DNA of 64,000 bases from an uncultured Phycisphaerae bacterium (lineage in GTDB: Bacteria > Planctomycetota > Phycisphaerae > UBA1845 > Fen-1342), in contig CALGJV010000026.1 of assembly GCA_937928595.1 (NCBI GenBank), forward strand, positions 1 through 64,000, written 5' to 3'. Position 1 is the first letter of the stretch. Every line of letters starts with the position of its first letter. Positions 53,875 to 62,872 of the stretch are shown piece after piece. The position numbers and the translations under genes are program-made. The notes under the pieces were generated by a model, which saw nothing but the letters and a program-made list of their open reading frames with translations, was not told where the DNA came from and ran no database searches.

Positions 53875-55776
53875 ATGTACACCCACCGACGCGCCGTGTC
53901 TATCGGGGTACTGATCCTCTGCGGCTTTTCGCGCGGCGCCGCCCTGCCCGTCGCGGTGGACGCCGAGCTCCCCCACCGAGTCGCCGGCCGCCCGCTGGCC
54001 GGCCTTGCGATCGTGCTGTCACCGGAGCAGGCCCCCGCCCGCCCCGGCGAGCCGCGGCCCGCCGCACGCGCGACCCGCGAGCGCGACTGGCTGCCCGGCG
54101 AAGTCAGCCTGCTGGTGGCCGCGCACGCTCAGCATCTCCTGCGCGACGCCGGCGCGACCGTCCAGCTCGCGCGCTGGGACGACGGTTTGCCCCCGTCCCC
54201 GGCGTCGGCCGACTTGGACGCCGCGCGCGACCACCGCGCCCATCTGCTCGTGCGCATCGCCGTGGCGCCGGACACGGGGTCGCCGACCTCCGGCGCGCGC
54301 GTGCTCTACGACGCGACAGCGACTCTTCCGGGCCGCACGCCGGACGCGGAGCGCGCGCTCGCCGAAGCGCTGGCCGCGGCCCTGAGCGCGCAGGGCTTGC
54401 CCGGCGGCGCGGTCTGCGTGCCCGGCGAACCAATCGGGGCCGCTCGCGGCGCGGTGCCCACTGTCCGGGTCGAGCTCGGCACGCTGGCCGACCCGGCGTT
54501 CCGGACCTGGGTGCGGCCGCGCGGCGCGTTTCGCGCTGCCTCGATCGCGCTTTACGAGGGACTGGCGGCCGCCTGGCCCGCGCAGCAGGCCGCGTTCGAG
54601 ACCGCACGCATCGCCCGCGCCGAGGGGCGCGCGGCGTCGCCGACCTCGCGTCCCGCAACGGCGCCCCGGGAACCCGACGCCAAGATTGCCGCAACCGCCC
54701 GGCGTCTCTGGCGGGCCGCCGCGCCGCCCACCGACGGCGCCGAGGCCGAGGGGCTCATCGAGCAGTACGTGCGGCGCACCGTGACGGACCCGACGTTCTT
54801 CTACCTGCGAACGCACGTCACGCGCGCGGACGACGCGTGGATCGTGAGCGGCGCGACCAACTGCCCGCCGCTGCGCGAACTGCCGGCCGCGATTCTCGCC
54901 GCCGTGGGCGCGGAACCGGTACGGACGGAGATCACGCTGTTGCCGGCCGCTCGGCTCGGCCCGCGGCGCTACGGCGTGGTCTGTCGGCCGACGGTCATGG
55001 TCTGGAACGCACCCCGCGAGGGCGTCGGCGTTCAGACGCAGCTCCTCCTGGGCGAGCCGGTGTTCCTGCTGGACGAGTCGGACGACGGCACGTTTCTGCT
55101 ACTGCACGGAAGCGACGGCTACGTCGGCTGGGTCCGAGCCGACGCCGTACTTCGCCTGGACGCGGCCGGTCGGACCGCTTGGATCGGCGGCGCCCGCGGC
55201 GTGCTGCTGCGGGACTGCTTCACGGATGACTTGCGGCTCCCGACCGGCGCAACGCTGCCCCTCGCGGGCCATCCTCGGGACGACCGCGTGCAGCTGCGGG
55301 TGCCGCGCCCCGACCCCGACGACGACGACGATTGGCGCATCACCGTGCCGGCGGCCGCCGTCCGCATTGCGGGCGCCGACCCCGGCGGCCGCCGGGCGGC
55401 TGAAGCCGCGTTGGAGTACCTCGCCACCCCGTACCTCTTCGGCGGTCGTAGTCGTCTCGGTCTGGATTGCTCCGGCCTGACCGGCGTGGCGTACGCGACG
55501 ATTGGACTGGTGCTGCCGCGCGACGCCCGGCAGCAGATCCTCGTCGGGCGGCTCGTGGGCACCCCCTGGCATCTGGGTGAACTGGAGCCCGGCGACCTGG
55601 TCTTCTTCTGCGACGCCAGCGGCGCCGTCATTCACACCGGCGTGTCGCTCGGCGGACTGCGGTTCGTCCACAGCGCACCGCCCGAGGTACAGGTCTCCAG
55701 CTTCGACCCGGCCGACCCTCTGTACCATGAAGGCTGGACCCGCGCGTTTGTATTCGCCCGCCGCCCCCTGCCGTAG
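53875..55776 (+). CDS. Secreted NlpC/P60 peptidase with amidase-like and SH3-like regions
   Basis: The 633-residue protein has a signal peptide (SIGVLILCGFSRGAAL), then a region of about 200 residues like N-acetylmuramoyl-L-alanine amidase (amidase_3), with GEVSLLVAAHAQHLLRDAGA. The usual first zinc-ligand motif (DPGH) reads LSPEQ, so this part is probably not catalytic. An SH3-like region (VVCRPTVMVWNAPREGVGVQ) follows, then NlpC/P60 with Cys532 (GLDCSGLTGVAY), His587 (IHTGV) and a later HSAPPE. NlpC/P60 cuts stem peptides of peptidoglycan. It is on its own, opposite in direction to the PilZ genes. Confidence 0.85.
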   Translation: MYTHRRAVSIGVLILCGFSRGAALPVAVDAELPHRVAGRPLAGLAIVLSPEQAPARPGEPRPAARATRERDWLPGEVSLLVAAHAQHLLRDAGATVQLARWDDGLPPSPASADLDAARDHRAHLLVRIAVAPDTGSPTSGARVLYDATATLPGRTPDAERALAEALAAALSAQGLPGGAVCVPGEPIGAARGAVPTVRVELGTLADPAFRTWVRPRGAFRAASIALYEGLAAAWPAQQAAFETARIARAEGRAASPTSRPATAPREPDAKIAATARRLWRAAAPPTDGAEAEGLIEQYVRRTVTDPTFFYLRTHVTRADDAWIVSGATNCPPLRELPAAILAAVGAEPVRTEITLLPAARLGPRRYGVVCRPTVMVWNAPREGVGVQTQLLLGEPVFLLDESDDGTFLLLHGSDGYVGWVRADAVLRLDAAGRTAWIGGARGVLLRDCFTDDLRLPTGATLPLAGHPRDDRVQLRVPRPDPDDDDDWRITVPAAAVRIAGADPGGRRAAEAALEYLATPYLFGGRSRLGLDCSGLTGVAYATIGLVLPRDARQQILVGRLVGTPWHLGELEPGDLVFFCDASGAVIHTGVSLGGLRFVHSAPPEVQVSSFDPADPLYHEGWTRAFVFARRPLP

Positions 55777-55967
55777 CGACCCGACCACGGGGGCTCCAAA
55801 CGGGTGTTTCCCCCTTTCGGGGCTCGCAGTTGCGATTGCGGCCACCCCGGCCGCGTCGATAGCATAGGTGCGTGCGCTGCAACAGCGGACTGGATGCCCT
55901 CGTTTCCACACGCGTCGCGCTGCGCCCGAGCCTTGGGCATTGAGGGATGCGCGGCAGGAGGTCAAGC

Positions 55968-58900
55968 ATGTCTGTTTCACGGACGCAACACCGCGGGACC
56001 TCGCTGCTGATCCTCGGCCTCTGCGGGGCCGTGGCGGCATCCGCCGATGTGTGGCTCGCCGTACAGCCCGACGGCTCGCTCGCTCCGATCGTGGGGGGTG
56101 CGCCGGCCGCTGCGACCGTGCGGGTCACGGCGGCGGATGAGCATGGCCTGATGGTGGACGTCCAAGTTCCCGGCGTGCGGGTCGCACTGGATCCGGTCGA
56201 GCAGGTGCTCGACATCACGTTGCCCGATGCGCCGCTGGCGGGGGACTCCGGGCATCCCGCGCTGCCGGTTGTCCGGCGCATCTTCTGCGCTCCGCGCGGT
56301 GCCGAGGTGCAACTGGCGCTGGATCTCGGCCCGGTCGCGGTGGCGGATCTCGGGGCATCGGACGGACCGGCGGTCGTCCGTCCCGTGCAGGGCGCGCCGA
56401 GCCGCGCCCGCGTGCGCCAGATGGACGAACACGGTGCGCCGCTGCCGCCGCAGCCCCTGCCGCCGCTTCAGTTCAGTGAGGCGGCGTATGCGACCAGCAA
56501 CTACGCACCGGCGGAACGCGCCGCGCTCACGCGGATCGGCACCGCGCGGAATTATGACCTGTACTTGCTCGAGGTGCGGCCGGTGGCGTACAGCCCAGGG
56601 CAGGGTGCGCTGGCGCTTTGGCCGCGGATCGAGGTCCAGGTGAGTTTCACGGGCGTTGACGCCCTGGGCGGCGGTCGATTGCCGGCCGGCATGGACGCGG
56701 GCGTGCTGAATCCGCCGACGGGAGCGGCACGCGGCCCGCGGGGCGGCAACTACTTGATCATGACGGTGTCGGATTTCGCCGGCAGTGCGCCGCTGAATCA
56801 GTTCGTTGCGGCCAAGCAGGCCGAGGGTTTCAGCGTCACGGTGCGCACGGTGACCGCCGGCACGATCGCGCCGAACATCAAGACCTGGATTCAGGGGTTG
56901 TGGGGCACGAGCAACGCGCCGGACTACATGCTGATCGTGGGCGACTCGATCGGCGAGACCTGGGTCGCCGGCACCAACTCCTTCCCGCCGTTCCTGGGAG
57001 CCGTGCGCTACTGCCGCACGGACCTGCCCTACGCCTGCATGGACGGCCCGGAAGACTGGATTCCGGACTTCCCGTACGGCCGCTGGCCGGTGCGCACCGT
57101 GGCCGAACTCCAGGCAATTGTCGACAAGACGCTCGCGGTCGCGTCGGGCAACTACCGCGATCCCACGTATGCGGCGCGGGCGACGGTCATCGCCGGCACC
57201 GATCCGGCCGCCGACGCCGAGTCGGTGCAGGATTACATCGCCGCGACGTACCTCGAGCCGGCCGGCATGTCCGTCAACAAACTCTATGCGCGCGACGGCG
57301 CGACCACGCAGGACGTCAGCGCGGCCTTCAACAACGGCTGCGCGGTCGGGGCGTATTTCGGCCACGCGGCCGGGTTCCAGGCGTGGGGCACGCCGCTCTT
57401 CACGTTCAGCGACATCGAGGCGCTGGTCAACGGCGGACTGTACCCGTTCCTCGTGACCTGGAGTTGCAGCCCGACGGCGTGGTGGTACACCGACACGACG
57501 CAGTCACCCGGCTTCGTCGAGAAGTGGATGACGCTGGCGAACAAGGGGGCCGTGGCCGGTTATGGTCCCGCGCTCTCGCTGGACGACTACGCCTGGTCGA
57601 CGTGGGCCAATCTGCACAAGTTCCTGTTCCAATCGCTCTACACCGACGGCATCCGCGCGCTCGGTCCGGCCGCCCTGGCCGCCCAGAACCGGTTCGTCGC
57701 GTTCTACGGTCCGGCAGACCCCATTTCCCGCGACTACATGGAATCAACGCCGCTGCTCGGAGACCCGAGCCTGGCGCTGCCGCTGCCGCCGCCGCTGCGG
57801 TACGTCGTCGTGACGGCGCCGACGTACTACAACAGCGCGCCGCTCAACCAGCTCATCGCCCAGCGTCAGGCGCAGGGCTTCGACGTGACCGTGTACAACG
57901 TGCCCAGCGGCACGACCAAGGAGGCGATCAAGGCGTATCTCCAGGGCCTTTGGGAGGGGAACACCCCGCCGGACTACGTCGTGCTCGTCGGCGACACCAG
58001 CGGCTCGTCCACCTCCAGCGCCACGACCATCCCGCACTGGGTGGGCGTGGGCAGCAAGCACGCGGCCACGGACTGGCCCTACGTCTGCTTCGGCGGCGGC
58101 GACGACTGGTATCCGGAGATTCCGATCGGCCGCCTGCCGGTCACCTCGATCGCGCAGCTCCAGGCCATGGTCGACAAGACCTTGTTCGTCGAGAACAGCA
58201 CGTCGCCCAACCCGGATTACGTTCGGCGGGTCGCCTTCCTGGCCAACCCGGACACGAACGGCACGGCCGAGCCCACGCATGACTGGGTCATCGCCAACTA
58301 CCTCGACCCGCGCGGCTACGAATCGATCCGCATCTACTCGTCGCAAGGCGGAAACACGGCGCAGGTCACGGCCGCGCTGAACACCGGCTGCGTGTTCGTG
58401 CTCTACATGGGCCACAGCAGCTCGAGCGGCTGGTGGGATCCCGCATTCAACCAGTCGAACATTCAGGCGTTGACGAACGTCGGCCGCTATCCGCTGGCCT
58501 TCGGCTGGTCCTGCAACACCGCGCACTTCGACAACGACGAGTGCTTCGGCGAGACGTGGGTGCGACAGGCCAACAAGGGCGCCGTGGCGTACATCTCCGC
58601 GTCCAACTACATCTACTGGGGCAGTGTCGAGGCCTGGCGTCCCTCGGCCATCCTTGAAAAGGCGTTTTTCAAGTCCTTCTTCGAGAAGGATCTGTGGCGA
58701 ATCGGCCCGGCCTGGCTCGAGGGCCTGTACGAGTTCCTGAAGGACTACGGACAGCCGGCCTATCCCGGCGGTCCGCCGACCCAGAACGCCGATGTCTGCC
58801 GCAACTTCTTCGAGGAATTCGTGATTCTCGGCGATCCCGCCGTCCTCATGCCGCAGCCGAACGGGTTCCGGCTCGGGGCGGCGCCGGCCTCCCAGAGCGT

Positions 58901-60938
58901 CTGCGCCCCGCCGGAGAATGCCACGGCCTTCAATGTCTCGATCACCCGACAGGGCCAGTTCGCCGAGTCGGTCGCCCTCACGGTCGAGGGCCTGCCGGCC
59001 GGCGCCACCGCGTCCTTCAGCGCCAATCACCAGACGCCGCCCTACACCAGCACGCTCACGCTGGGCAACCTCGCGGCCGTGGCGGCCGGCGCATACGACC
59101 TGACCATCCGCGGCACCGCGCCCTCGAAGCAGCAGACCTGCGCCGTGCGTCTGGTCGTTTCGCGGCAGGCGCCGGGCGTGCCGACGCTCCTCACGCCCGC
59201 CAACGGCGCGACCGGCGTCGCGCGCACGCCGACGCTCACGTGGCAGGCCGCACCGCAGGCCGCGACCTACACCGTGGAGGTCGCCCGCAACCCGAGCTTC
59301 ACGCAGATCGTCTACACCACCGTCGTCTCGACCACGTCGACGACCGTCGGCGTGCAGCTCGATTCCGGCACGACTTTCTACTGGCGGGTGACGGCCAGCA
59401 ATGCCTGCGGCACCGGCCTGAGCACGGCGGCGTTCAGCTTCACGACCATCGCCCAGCGGGACTACTTCACGCAGCAGTTCCCCGGCGGCGGAAACAGCTT
59501 CGACCTCGCGTACCAGTCCCTGCGGTTCATCCCGGACGGCTCCGGCAACTACTACCGCATGTGCGGAACCGACGCGACCGCCCTGCCCACCGATCCGGCG
59601 GGGGGCACCGCCGTCACGCTGAGCGATGACGGCTCGGCGCAGGTGACGCTCGGCGGCACCTTCACCTTCTATGGCGTCGCCCGCACCAGCGGCTACATCA
59701 ACGCCAACGGCAACATGACCTTCACGGCCGCCGACGGCACGTGGCAGGAAACGCTCAGCGCGCACTTCGCTTCGCCCCACATCTGCGCGCTGTTCGACGA
59801 CCTGAACCCGGCGGCGGGCGGCACCGTCAGCTACAAGCGTCTGGCCGACCGCTTCGTCGCGACCTGGCTGAACGTGCCCGAGTACCAGACCTCCAACCAG
59901 AACACCTTCCAGATCGAGCTGTTCTTCAACGGCGAGATCCGCATCACGTGGCTGGGCATCGGCGTCCAGGATGGGATCGTCGGGCTCTCGGCCGGCGGCG
60001 GCGTCCCCGCGGACTTCATCGAGTCCGATCTGTCGGCGTTCCTGGCGTGCGAACGGCCGGGCGCTTGCTGCGTCGGCACCACCTGCTCGGTCGTGCTGGC
60101 CACGCAGTGCGATGCGGCCGGCGGCGTGTTCCGCGGCGTCGACACCGATTGCGACCCGAACCCGTGCGCGCCGCAGGAGTACGGCTGCGTATTCATTAGC
60201 GAGATCGTGCAGGGCACCGAGAGCGGTGACTGCCCGCGCTACGTCGAGCTCGTCAATGCCGGCGCCGAGCCGTTCACGTTCTTCGAGGGCGGCCTGATCG
60301 TGCAGACCGACAACAGCACGGACCTCGTCGTCGACGTGCCGCTCGCCGGCATCACGATCGCCCCGGGCGCGGCCTTCGTCATCGTCTCGAACGTCAACGG
60401 CGCCTGCACCGGGGCCTACCAGGGCATCTACGGCCGCGTGCCCGATCTGGCCACCAACGTGCCGTTCGGTTTCGGCACCGAGCGCTTCCTGCTCACGGGC
60501 AAGGCCGACGGCTCGCACCTGCTCGATGCTTACGGCGTGTTCGGGGCCAGTAACGCCGGGCAGCCCTGGGAATTCACCGATGGCTACGCCTACCGCCGGC
60601 CGGCCGTGCACGCGGGCGCCGGCCTGACGTTCACGCCCGACGAATGGGTGCTCGGCGGTCCCAACAGTCTGGCCGGGCCGAACCCGACCCAGTTGCTGCT
60701 CAACAAGACCACTCCGGGCACGCACGCGTTCGTGGGCGGCTGCACGGGTCCCCGCGGCGACCTCGACGGCGACGGTGATGTGGACGCGGCGGATGCCGCG
60801 CTCCTGCTGCCGTGCCTGACCGGCCCGGACTTCCCGGCCGCGCCGGGCTGTGAGCCGGCCGACCTCGACCACGACGGCGACGTCGACCTGCGGGACGTGT
60901 CGTTCCAGCAGGCGCTCGCCACCGGCGCCGGCGGCTGA
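55968..60938 (+). CDS. Giant secreted protein with two gingipain-like C25 peptidase domains
   Basis: ATG 55968, with AGGAGG upstream, gives 1656 residues. After a signal peptide and propeptide-like region, two related C25 domains follow. The first has His466 (AYFGHAAG) and Cys500 (TWSCSPTAW); the second has His816 (LYMGHSSS) and Cys849 (GWSCNTAHF). Each domain begins with a similar strand (NYLIMTVSDFAGSAPLNQFV and YVVVTAPTYYNSAPLNQLIA), so they are a tandem duplication. Downstream are a fibronectin-III-like domain (GVARTPTLTWQAAPQ), a beta domain, a lamin-tail-like domain (ISEIVQGTESGDCPRYVELV) and two dockerin-like units (DLDGDGDVDAADAAL, DLDHDGDVDLRDV). It is probably an extracellular protease. 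Confidence 0.9.
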   Translation: MSVSRTQHRGTSLLILGLCGAVAASADVWLAVQPDGSLAPIVGGAPAAATVRVTAADEHGLMVDVQVPGVRVALDPVEQVLDITLPDAPLAGDSGHPALPVVRRIFCAPRGAEVQLALDLGPVAVADLGASDGPAVVRPVQGAPSRARVRQMDEHGAPLPPQPLPPLQFSEAAYATSNYAPAERAALTRIGTARNYDLYLLEVRPVAYSPGQGALALWPRIEVQVSFTGVDALGGGRLPAGMDAGVLNPPTGAARGPRGGNYLIMTVSDFAGSAPLNQFVAAKQAEGFSVTVRTVTAGTIAPNIKTWIQGLWGTSNAPDYMLIVGDSIGETWVAGTNSFPPFLGAVRYCRTDLPYACMDGPEDWIPDFPYGRWPVRTVAELQAIVDKTLAVASGNYRDPTYAARATVIAGTDPAADAESVQDYIAATYLEPAGMSVNKLYARDGATTQDVSAAFNNGCAVGAYFGHAAGFQAWGTPLFTFSDIEALVNGGLYPFLVTWSCSPTAWWYTDTTQSPGFVEKWMTLANKGAVAGYGPALSLDDYAWSTWANLHKFLFQSLYTDGIRALGPAALAAQNRFVAFYGPADPISRDYMESTPLLGDPSLALPLPPPLRYVVVTAPTYYNSAPLNQLIAQRQAQGFDVTVYNVPSGTTKEAIKAYLQGLWEGNTPPDYVVLVGDTSGSSTSSATTIPHWVGVGSKHAATDWPYVCFGGGDDWYPEIPIGRLPVTSIAQLQAMVDKTLFVENSTSPNPDYVRRVAFLANPDTNGTAEPTHDWVIANYLDPRGYESIRIYSSQGGNTAQVTAALNTGCVFVLYMGHSSSSGWWDPAFNQSNIQALTNVGRYPLAFGWSCNTAHFDNDECFGETWVRQANKGAVAYISASNYIYWGSVEAWRPSAILEKAFFKSFFEKDLWRIGPAWLEGLYEFLKDYGQPAYPGGPPTQNADVCRNFFEEFVILGDPAVLMPQPNGFRLGAAPASQSVCAPPENATAFNVSITRQGQFAESVALTVEGLPAGATASFSANHQTPPYTSTLTLGNLAAVAAGAYDLTIRGTAPSKQQTCAVRLVVSRQAPGVPTLLTPANGATGVARTPTLTWQAAPQAATYTVEVARNPSFTQIVYTTVVSTTSTTVGVQLDSGTTFYWRVTASNACGTGLSTAAFSFTTIAQRDYFTQQFPGGGNSFDLAYQSLRFIPDGSGNYYRMCGTDATALPTDPAGGTAVTLSDDGSAQVTLGGTFTFYGVARTSGYINANGNMTFTAADGTWQETLSAHFASPHICALFDDLNPAAGGTVSYKRLADRFVATWLNVPEYQTSNQNTFQIELFFNGEIRITWLGIGVQDGIVGLSAGGGVPADFIESDLSAFLACERPGACCVGTTCSVVLATQCDAAGGVFRGVDTDCDPNPCAPQEYGCVFISEIVQGTESGDCPRYVELVNAGAEPFTFFEGGLIVQTDNSTDLVVDVPLAGITIAPGAAFVIVSNVNGACTGAYQGIYGRVPDLATNVPFGFGTERFLLTGKADGSHLLDAYGVFGASNAGQPWEFTDGYAYRRPAVHAGAGLTFTPDEWVLGGPNSLAGPNPTQLLLNKTTPGTHAFVGGCTGPRGDLDGDGDVDAADAALLLPCLTGPDFPAAPGCEPADLDHDGDVDLRDVSFQQALATGAGG

Positions 60939-61180
60939 CGCGGCGTATCGGACGTTGCGGTGCGCCACCCCCGGGCGCACCGCCCGCGCGCAGGCGACCG
61001 GCCTCGGCGACCGGTCGCCTGCCTCGTTGTTGCTTGCCCGTCACTCCGTGCACGGAGCGCCGTCGGCGTCCGGGAAAAGCCGGCAGGGCCGCGGTGCCGC
61101 CGCGAAACGGGGCGGCGACTTGACGCGCCGCGGCCGGATTGGAACGCTTGGGGCACCGGGAAGAAGCGCGGAGCCCGTCC

Positions 61181-62857
61181 ATGCAGGTGAGCTCAACCAG
61201 CGCCTCCGGTTTTCTCCGCAGCGGTTTCGCTGTGACTTCAGGTGGCGCCGGCGCCGCAGCGACGTCGGTGCCATCTCCTTTTGGTCCCGCCGCGTTCCTG
61301 ACGTTGAGCGGCTCGGTCTATACCCCGCCCGCCGCGACCGCGGCGGCCGACCTGCTTGACGCGGCCACGATCCTCGAGGCCGGCCGCGGGGCCACCGTTC
61401 CGACGATCGCGCGGTCTCCCGAGCAGCGGAAGGCCGAGGCCGCCGCCGTCGAACAGGCCCTGTCCCTGGTGGACGCGGGACAGTCGAACGAGGCCCGCGC
61501 GCTGCTGAACGCGGTGCTGGCCGACAACCGCACGAACGCGGCGGCGGTGCACGCCCTGGGCTACGCCGCACTCAAGGACCGGGACTACGCGCGGGCCGAA
61601 CAGCTCTTCACGCGGGCCCACGCGCTCAACCCCACGGTGGGCTACGATCGCGACGCGCAGAACGCCCGCATTCTCCAGGGCGACGACCAGGCGGTGTTCA
61701 ATCGCGCCCGCGCCATGGTGGCATCGCCCCAGCAGCGGAAGGACGGCCAGCGGCTTCTGGTCGCCCTGACCGAACGGGCGCCGGACAACGCCGCGGCCCA
61801 CGTGCTGCTCGGGGACACGCTGCTGCTGACCAATGACCCGATCAACGGGCTGCTGCAATACGACGCCGCGCTGCGCACCGCCGACGAAAGCCAGCTCCGC
61901 GGGCTCGAAAACAAGCTCGCCGAACTCGTCCGCAAGCAGCCGAAGTCCTCGTACGCGCAGCGGCTGCTCGGCGTCGCCCAGCTCAAGCAGGGACGCTTCG
62001 AGGACGCGATCCAGACCCTCACGCGCGCGGCGGCGCTGAACCCGTCCCCGCTCGCCTTCAACAGCGATCTGGCCGAGGCCTACGTCGGCGCCGGCCGGGT
62101 CCAGCTCGCGCGCGGCGACCTGACCGGCGCGCTGTCACGGTTCGAGGAGGCGCGGACCCTCGCGCCCACGCTGAGTGCGGTCCGCCTGGCGCTGGCCGAG
62201 GGCTACATCGCCCGCGGTACGCAGCAGGCCCAGCGGCGGCAGTACGCCGCCGCGCTGAACGACTTCACGCAGGCGGCGCCGCTTCTGCGCGGCTCCGACG
62301 GCCGCAAGTTGCGGGCCACGCTGGCCGACCAGGTGTACGACGTCGGCCGGGCCCTCGAGCAGCGGCGGCAGGCGTCGGGCGGCGAGATCGACGCCGAGGT
62401 CCGCGCGTTCCAGACGGCCTTCGATCTGGCCCCCCAGAAGGCCACGTACCGGCAGAAGCTGGCGGAGGCGCGCACCGCCCTCGGCGAGCAGTACGAGGTG
62501 GCGGGCAAGCTCGAGAGCGCCGCGTACGCGTTCCGCCGCGCCCAGGAGCTCTTCCCCCGCCGCGACGCCTATCGCGACCGGGCGGTGAATGCCTTCCTGG
62601 CCTGGGGCGACGAGCGCAGCGCCGCCTACGCCCTCTCGGATGCCGTCACCGCTTACCGCGCGGCGTACGACCTGCACACTGACAACACCACCGCCCGCAC
62701 GAAGCTGGCGGAGGCGTACATCCGCCGCGGACTCGACTACAAGGAGCAGAGCGAGTTCCGCCGCGCCGCGCGTGACTTCCGTGAGGCGCTGAAGCTGTTC
62801 CCCCGCAACGAGACGTACCAGGCACACTACAACAGCGTCGCCGCGTGGGAGCGCTGA
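61181..62857 (+). CDS. Tetratricopeptide-repeat protein
   Basis: ATG 61181 gives 558 residues: a Ser/Ala/Pro-rich start, then about nine TPR-like helix pairs with the A-x-x-x-Y/G pattern (LGYAALKDRDYARAEQLFTR, AQLKQGRFEDAIQTLTRAAA, AEAYIRRGLDYKEQSEFRRA). TPR arrays bind other proteins. No catalytic domain or signal peptide was seen. It lies between the giant C25 gene and the REC-GGDEF gene. The partner is unknown. Confidence 0.85.
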   Translation: MQVSSTSASGFLRSGFAVTSGGAGAAATSVPSPFGPAAFLTLSGSVYTPPAATAAADLLDAATILEAGRGATVPTIARSPEQRKAEAAAVEQALSLVDAGQSNEARALLNAVLADNRTNAAAVHALGYAALKDRDYARAEQLFTRAHALNPTVGYDRDAQNARILQGDDQAVFNRARAMVASPQQRKDGQRLLVALTERAPDNAAAHVLLGDTLLLTNDPINGLLQYDAALRTADESQLRGLENKLAELVRKQPKSSYAQRLLGVAQLKQGRFEDAIQTLTRAAALNPSPLAFNSDLAEAYVGAGRVQLARGDLTGALSRFEEARTLAPTLSAVRLALAEGYIARGTQQAQRRQYAAALNDFTQAAPLLRGSDGRKLRATLADQVYDVGRALEQRRQASGGEIDAEVRAFQTAFDLAPQKATYRQKLAEARTALGEQYEVAGKLESAAYAFRRAQELFPRRDAYRDRAVNAFLAWGDERSAAYALSDAVTAYRAAYDLHTDNTTARTKLAEAYIRRGLDYKEQSEFRRAARDFREALKLFPRNETYQAHYNSVAAWER

Positions 62858-62872
62858 CGGTCCGCCGGCGCG

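Noticed and set aside
57744-60980. A 1078-residue - strand frame
   Set aside because: Shadow of the giant C25 protein gene; no recognisable domains.
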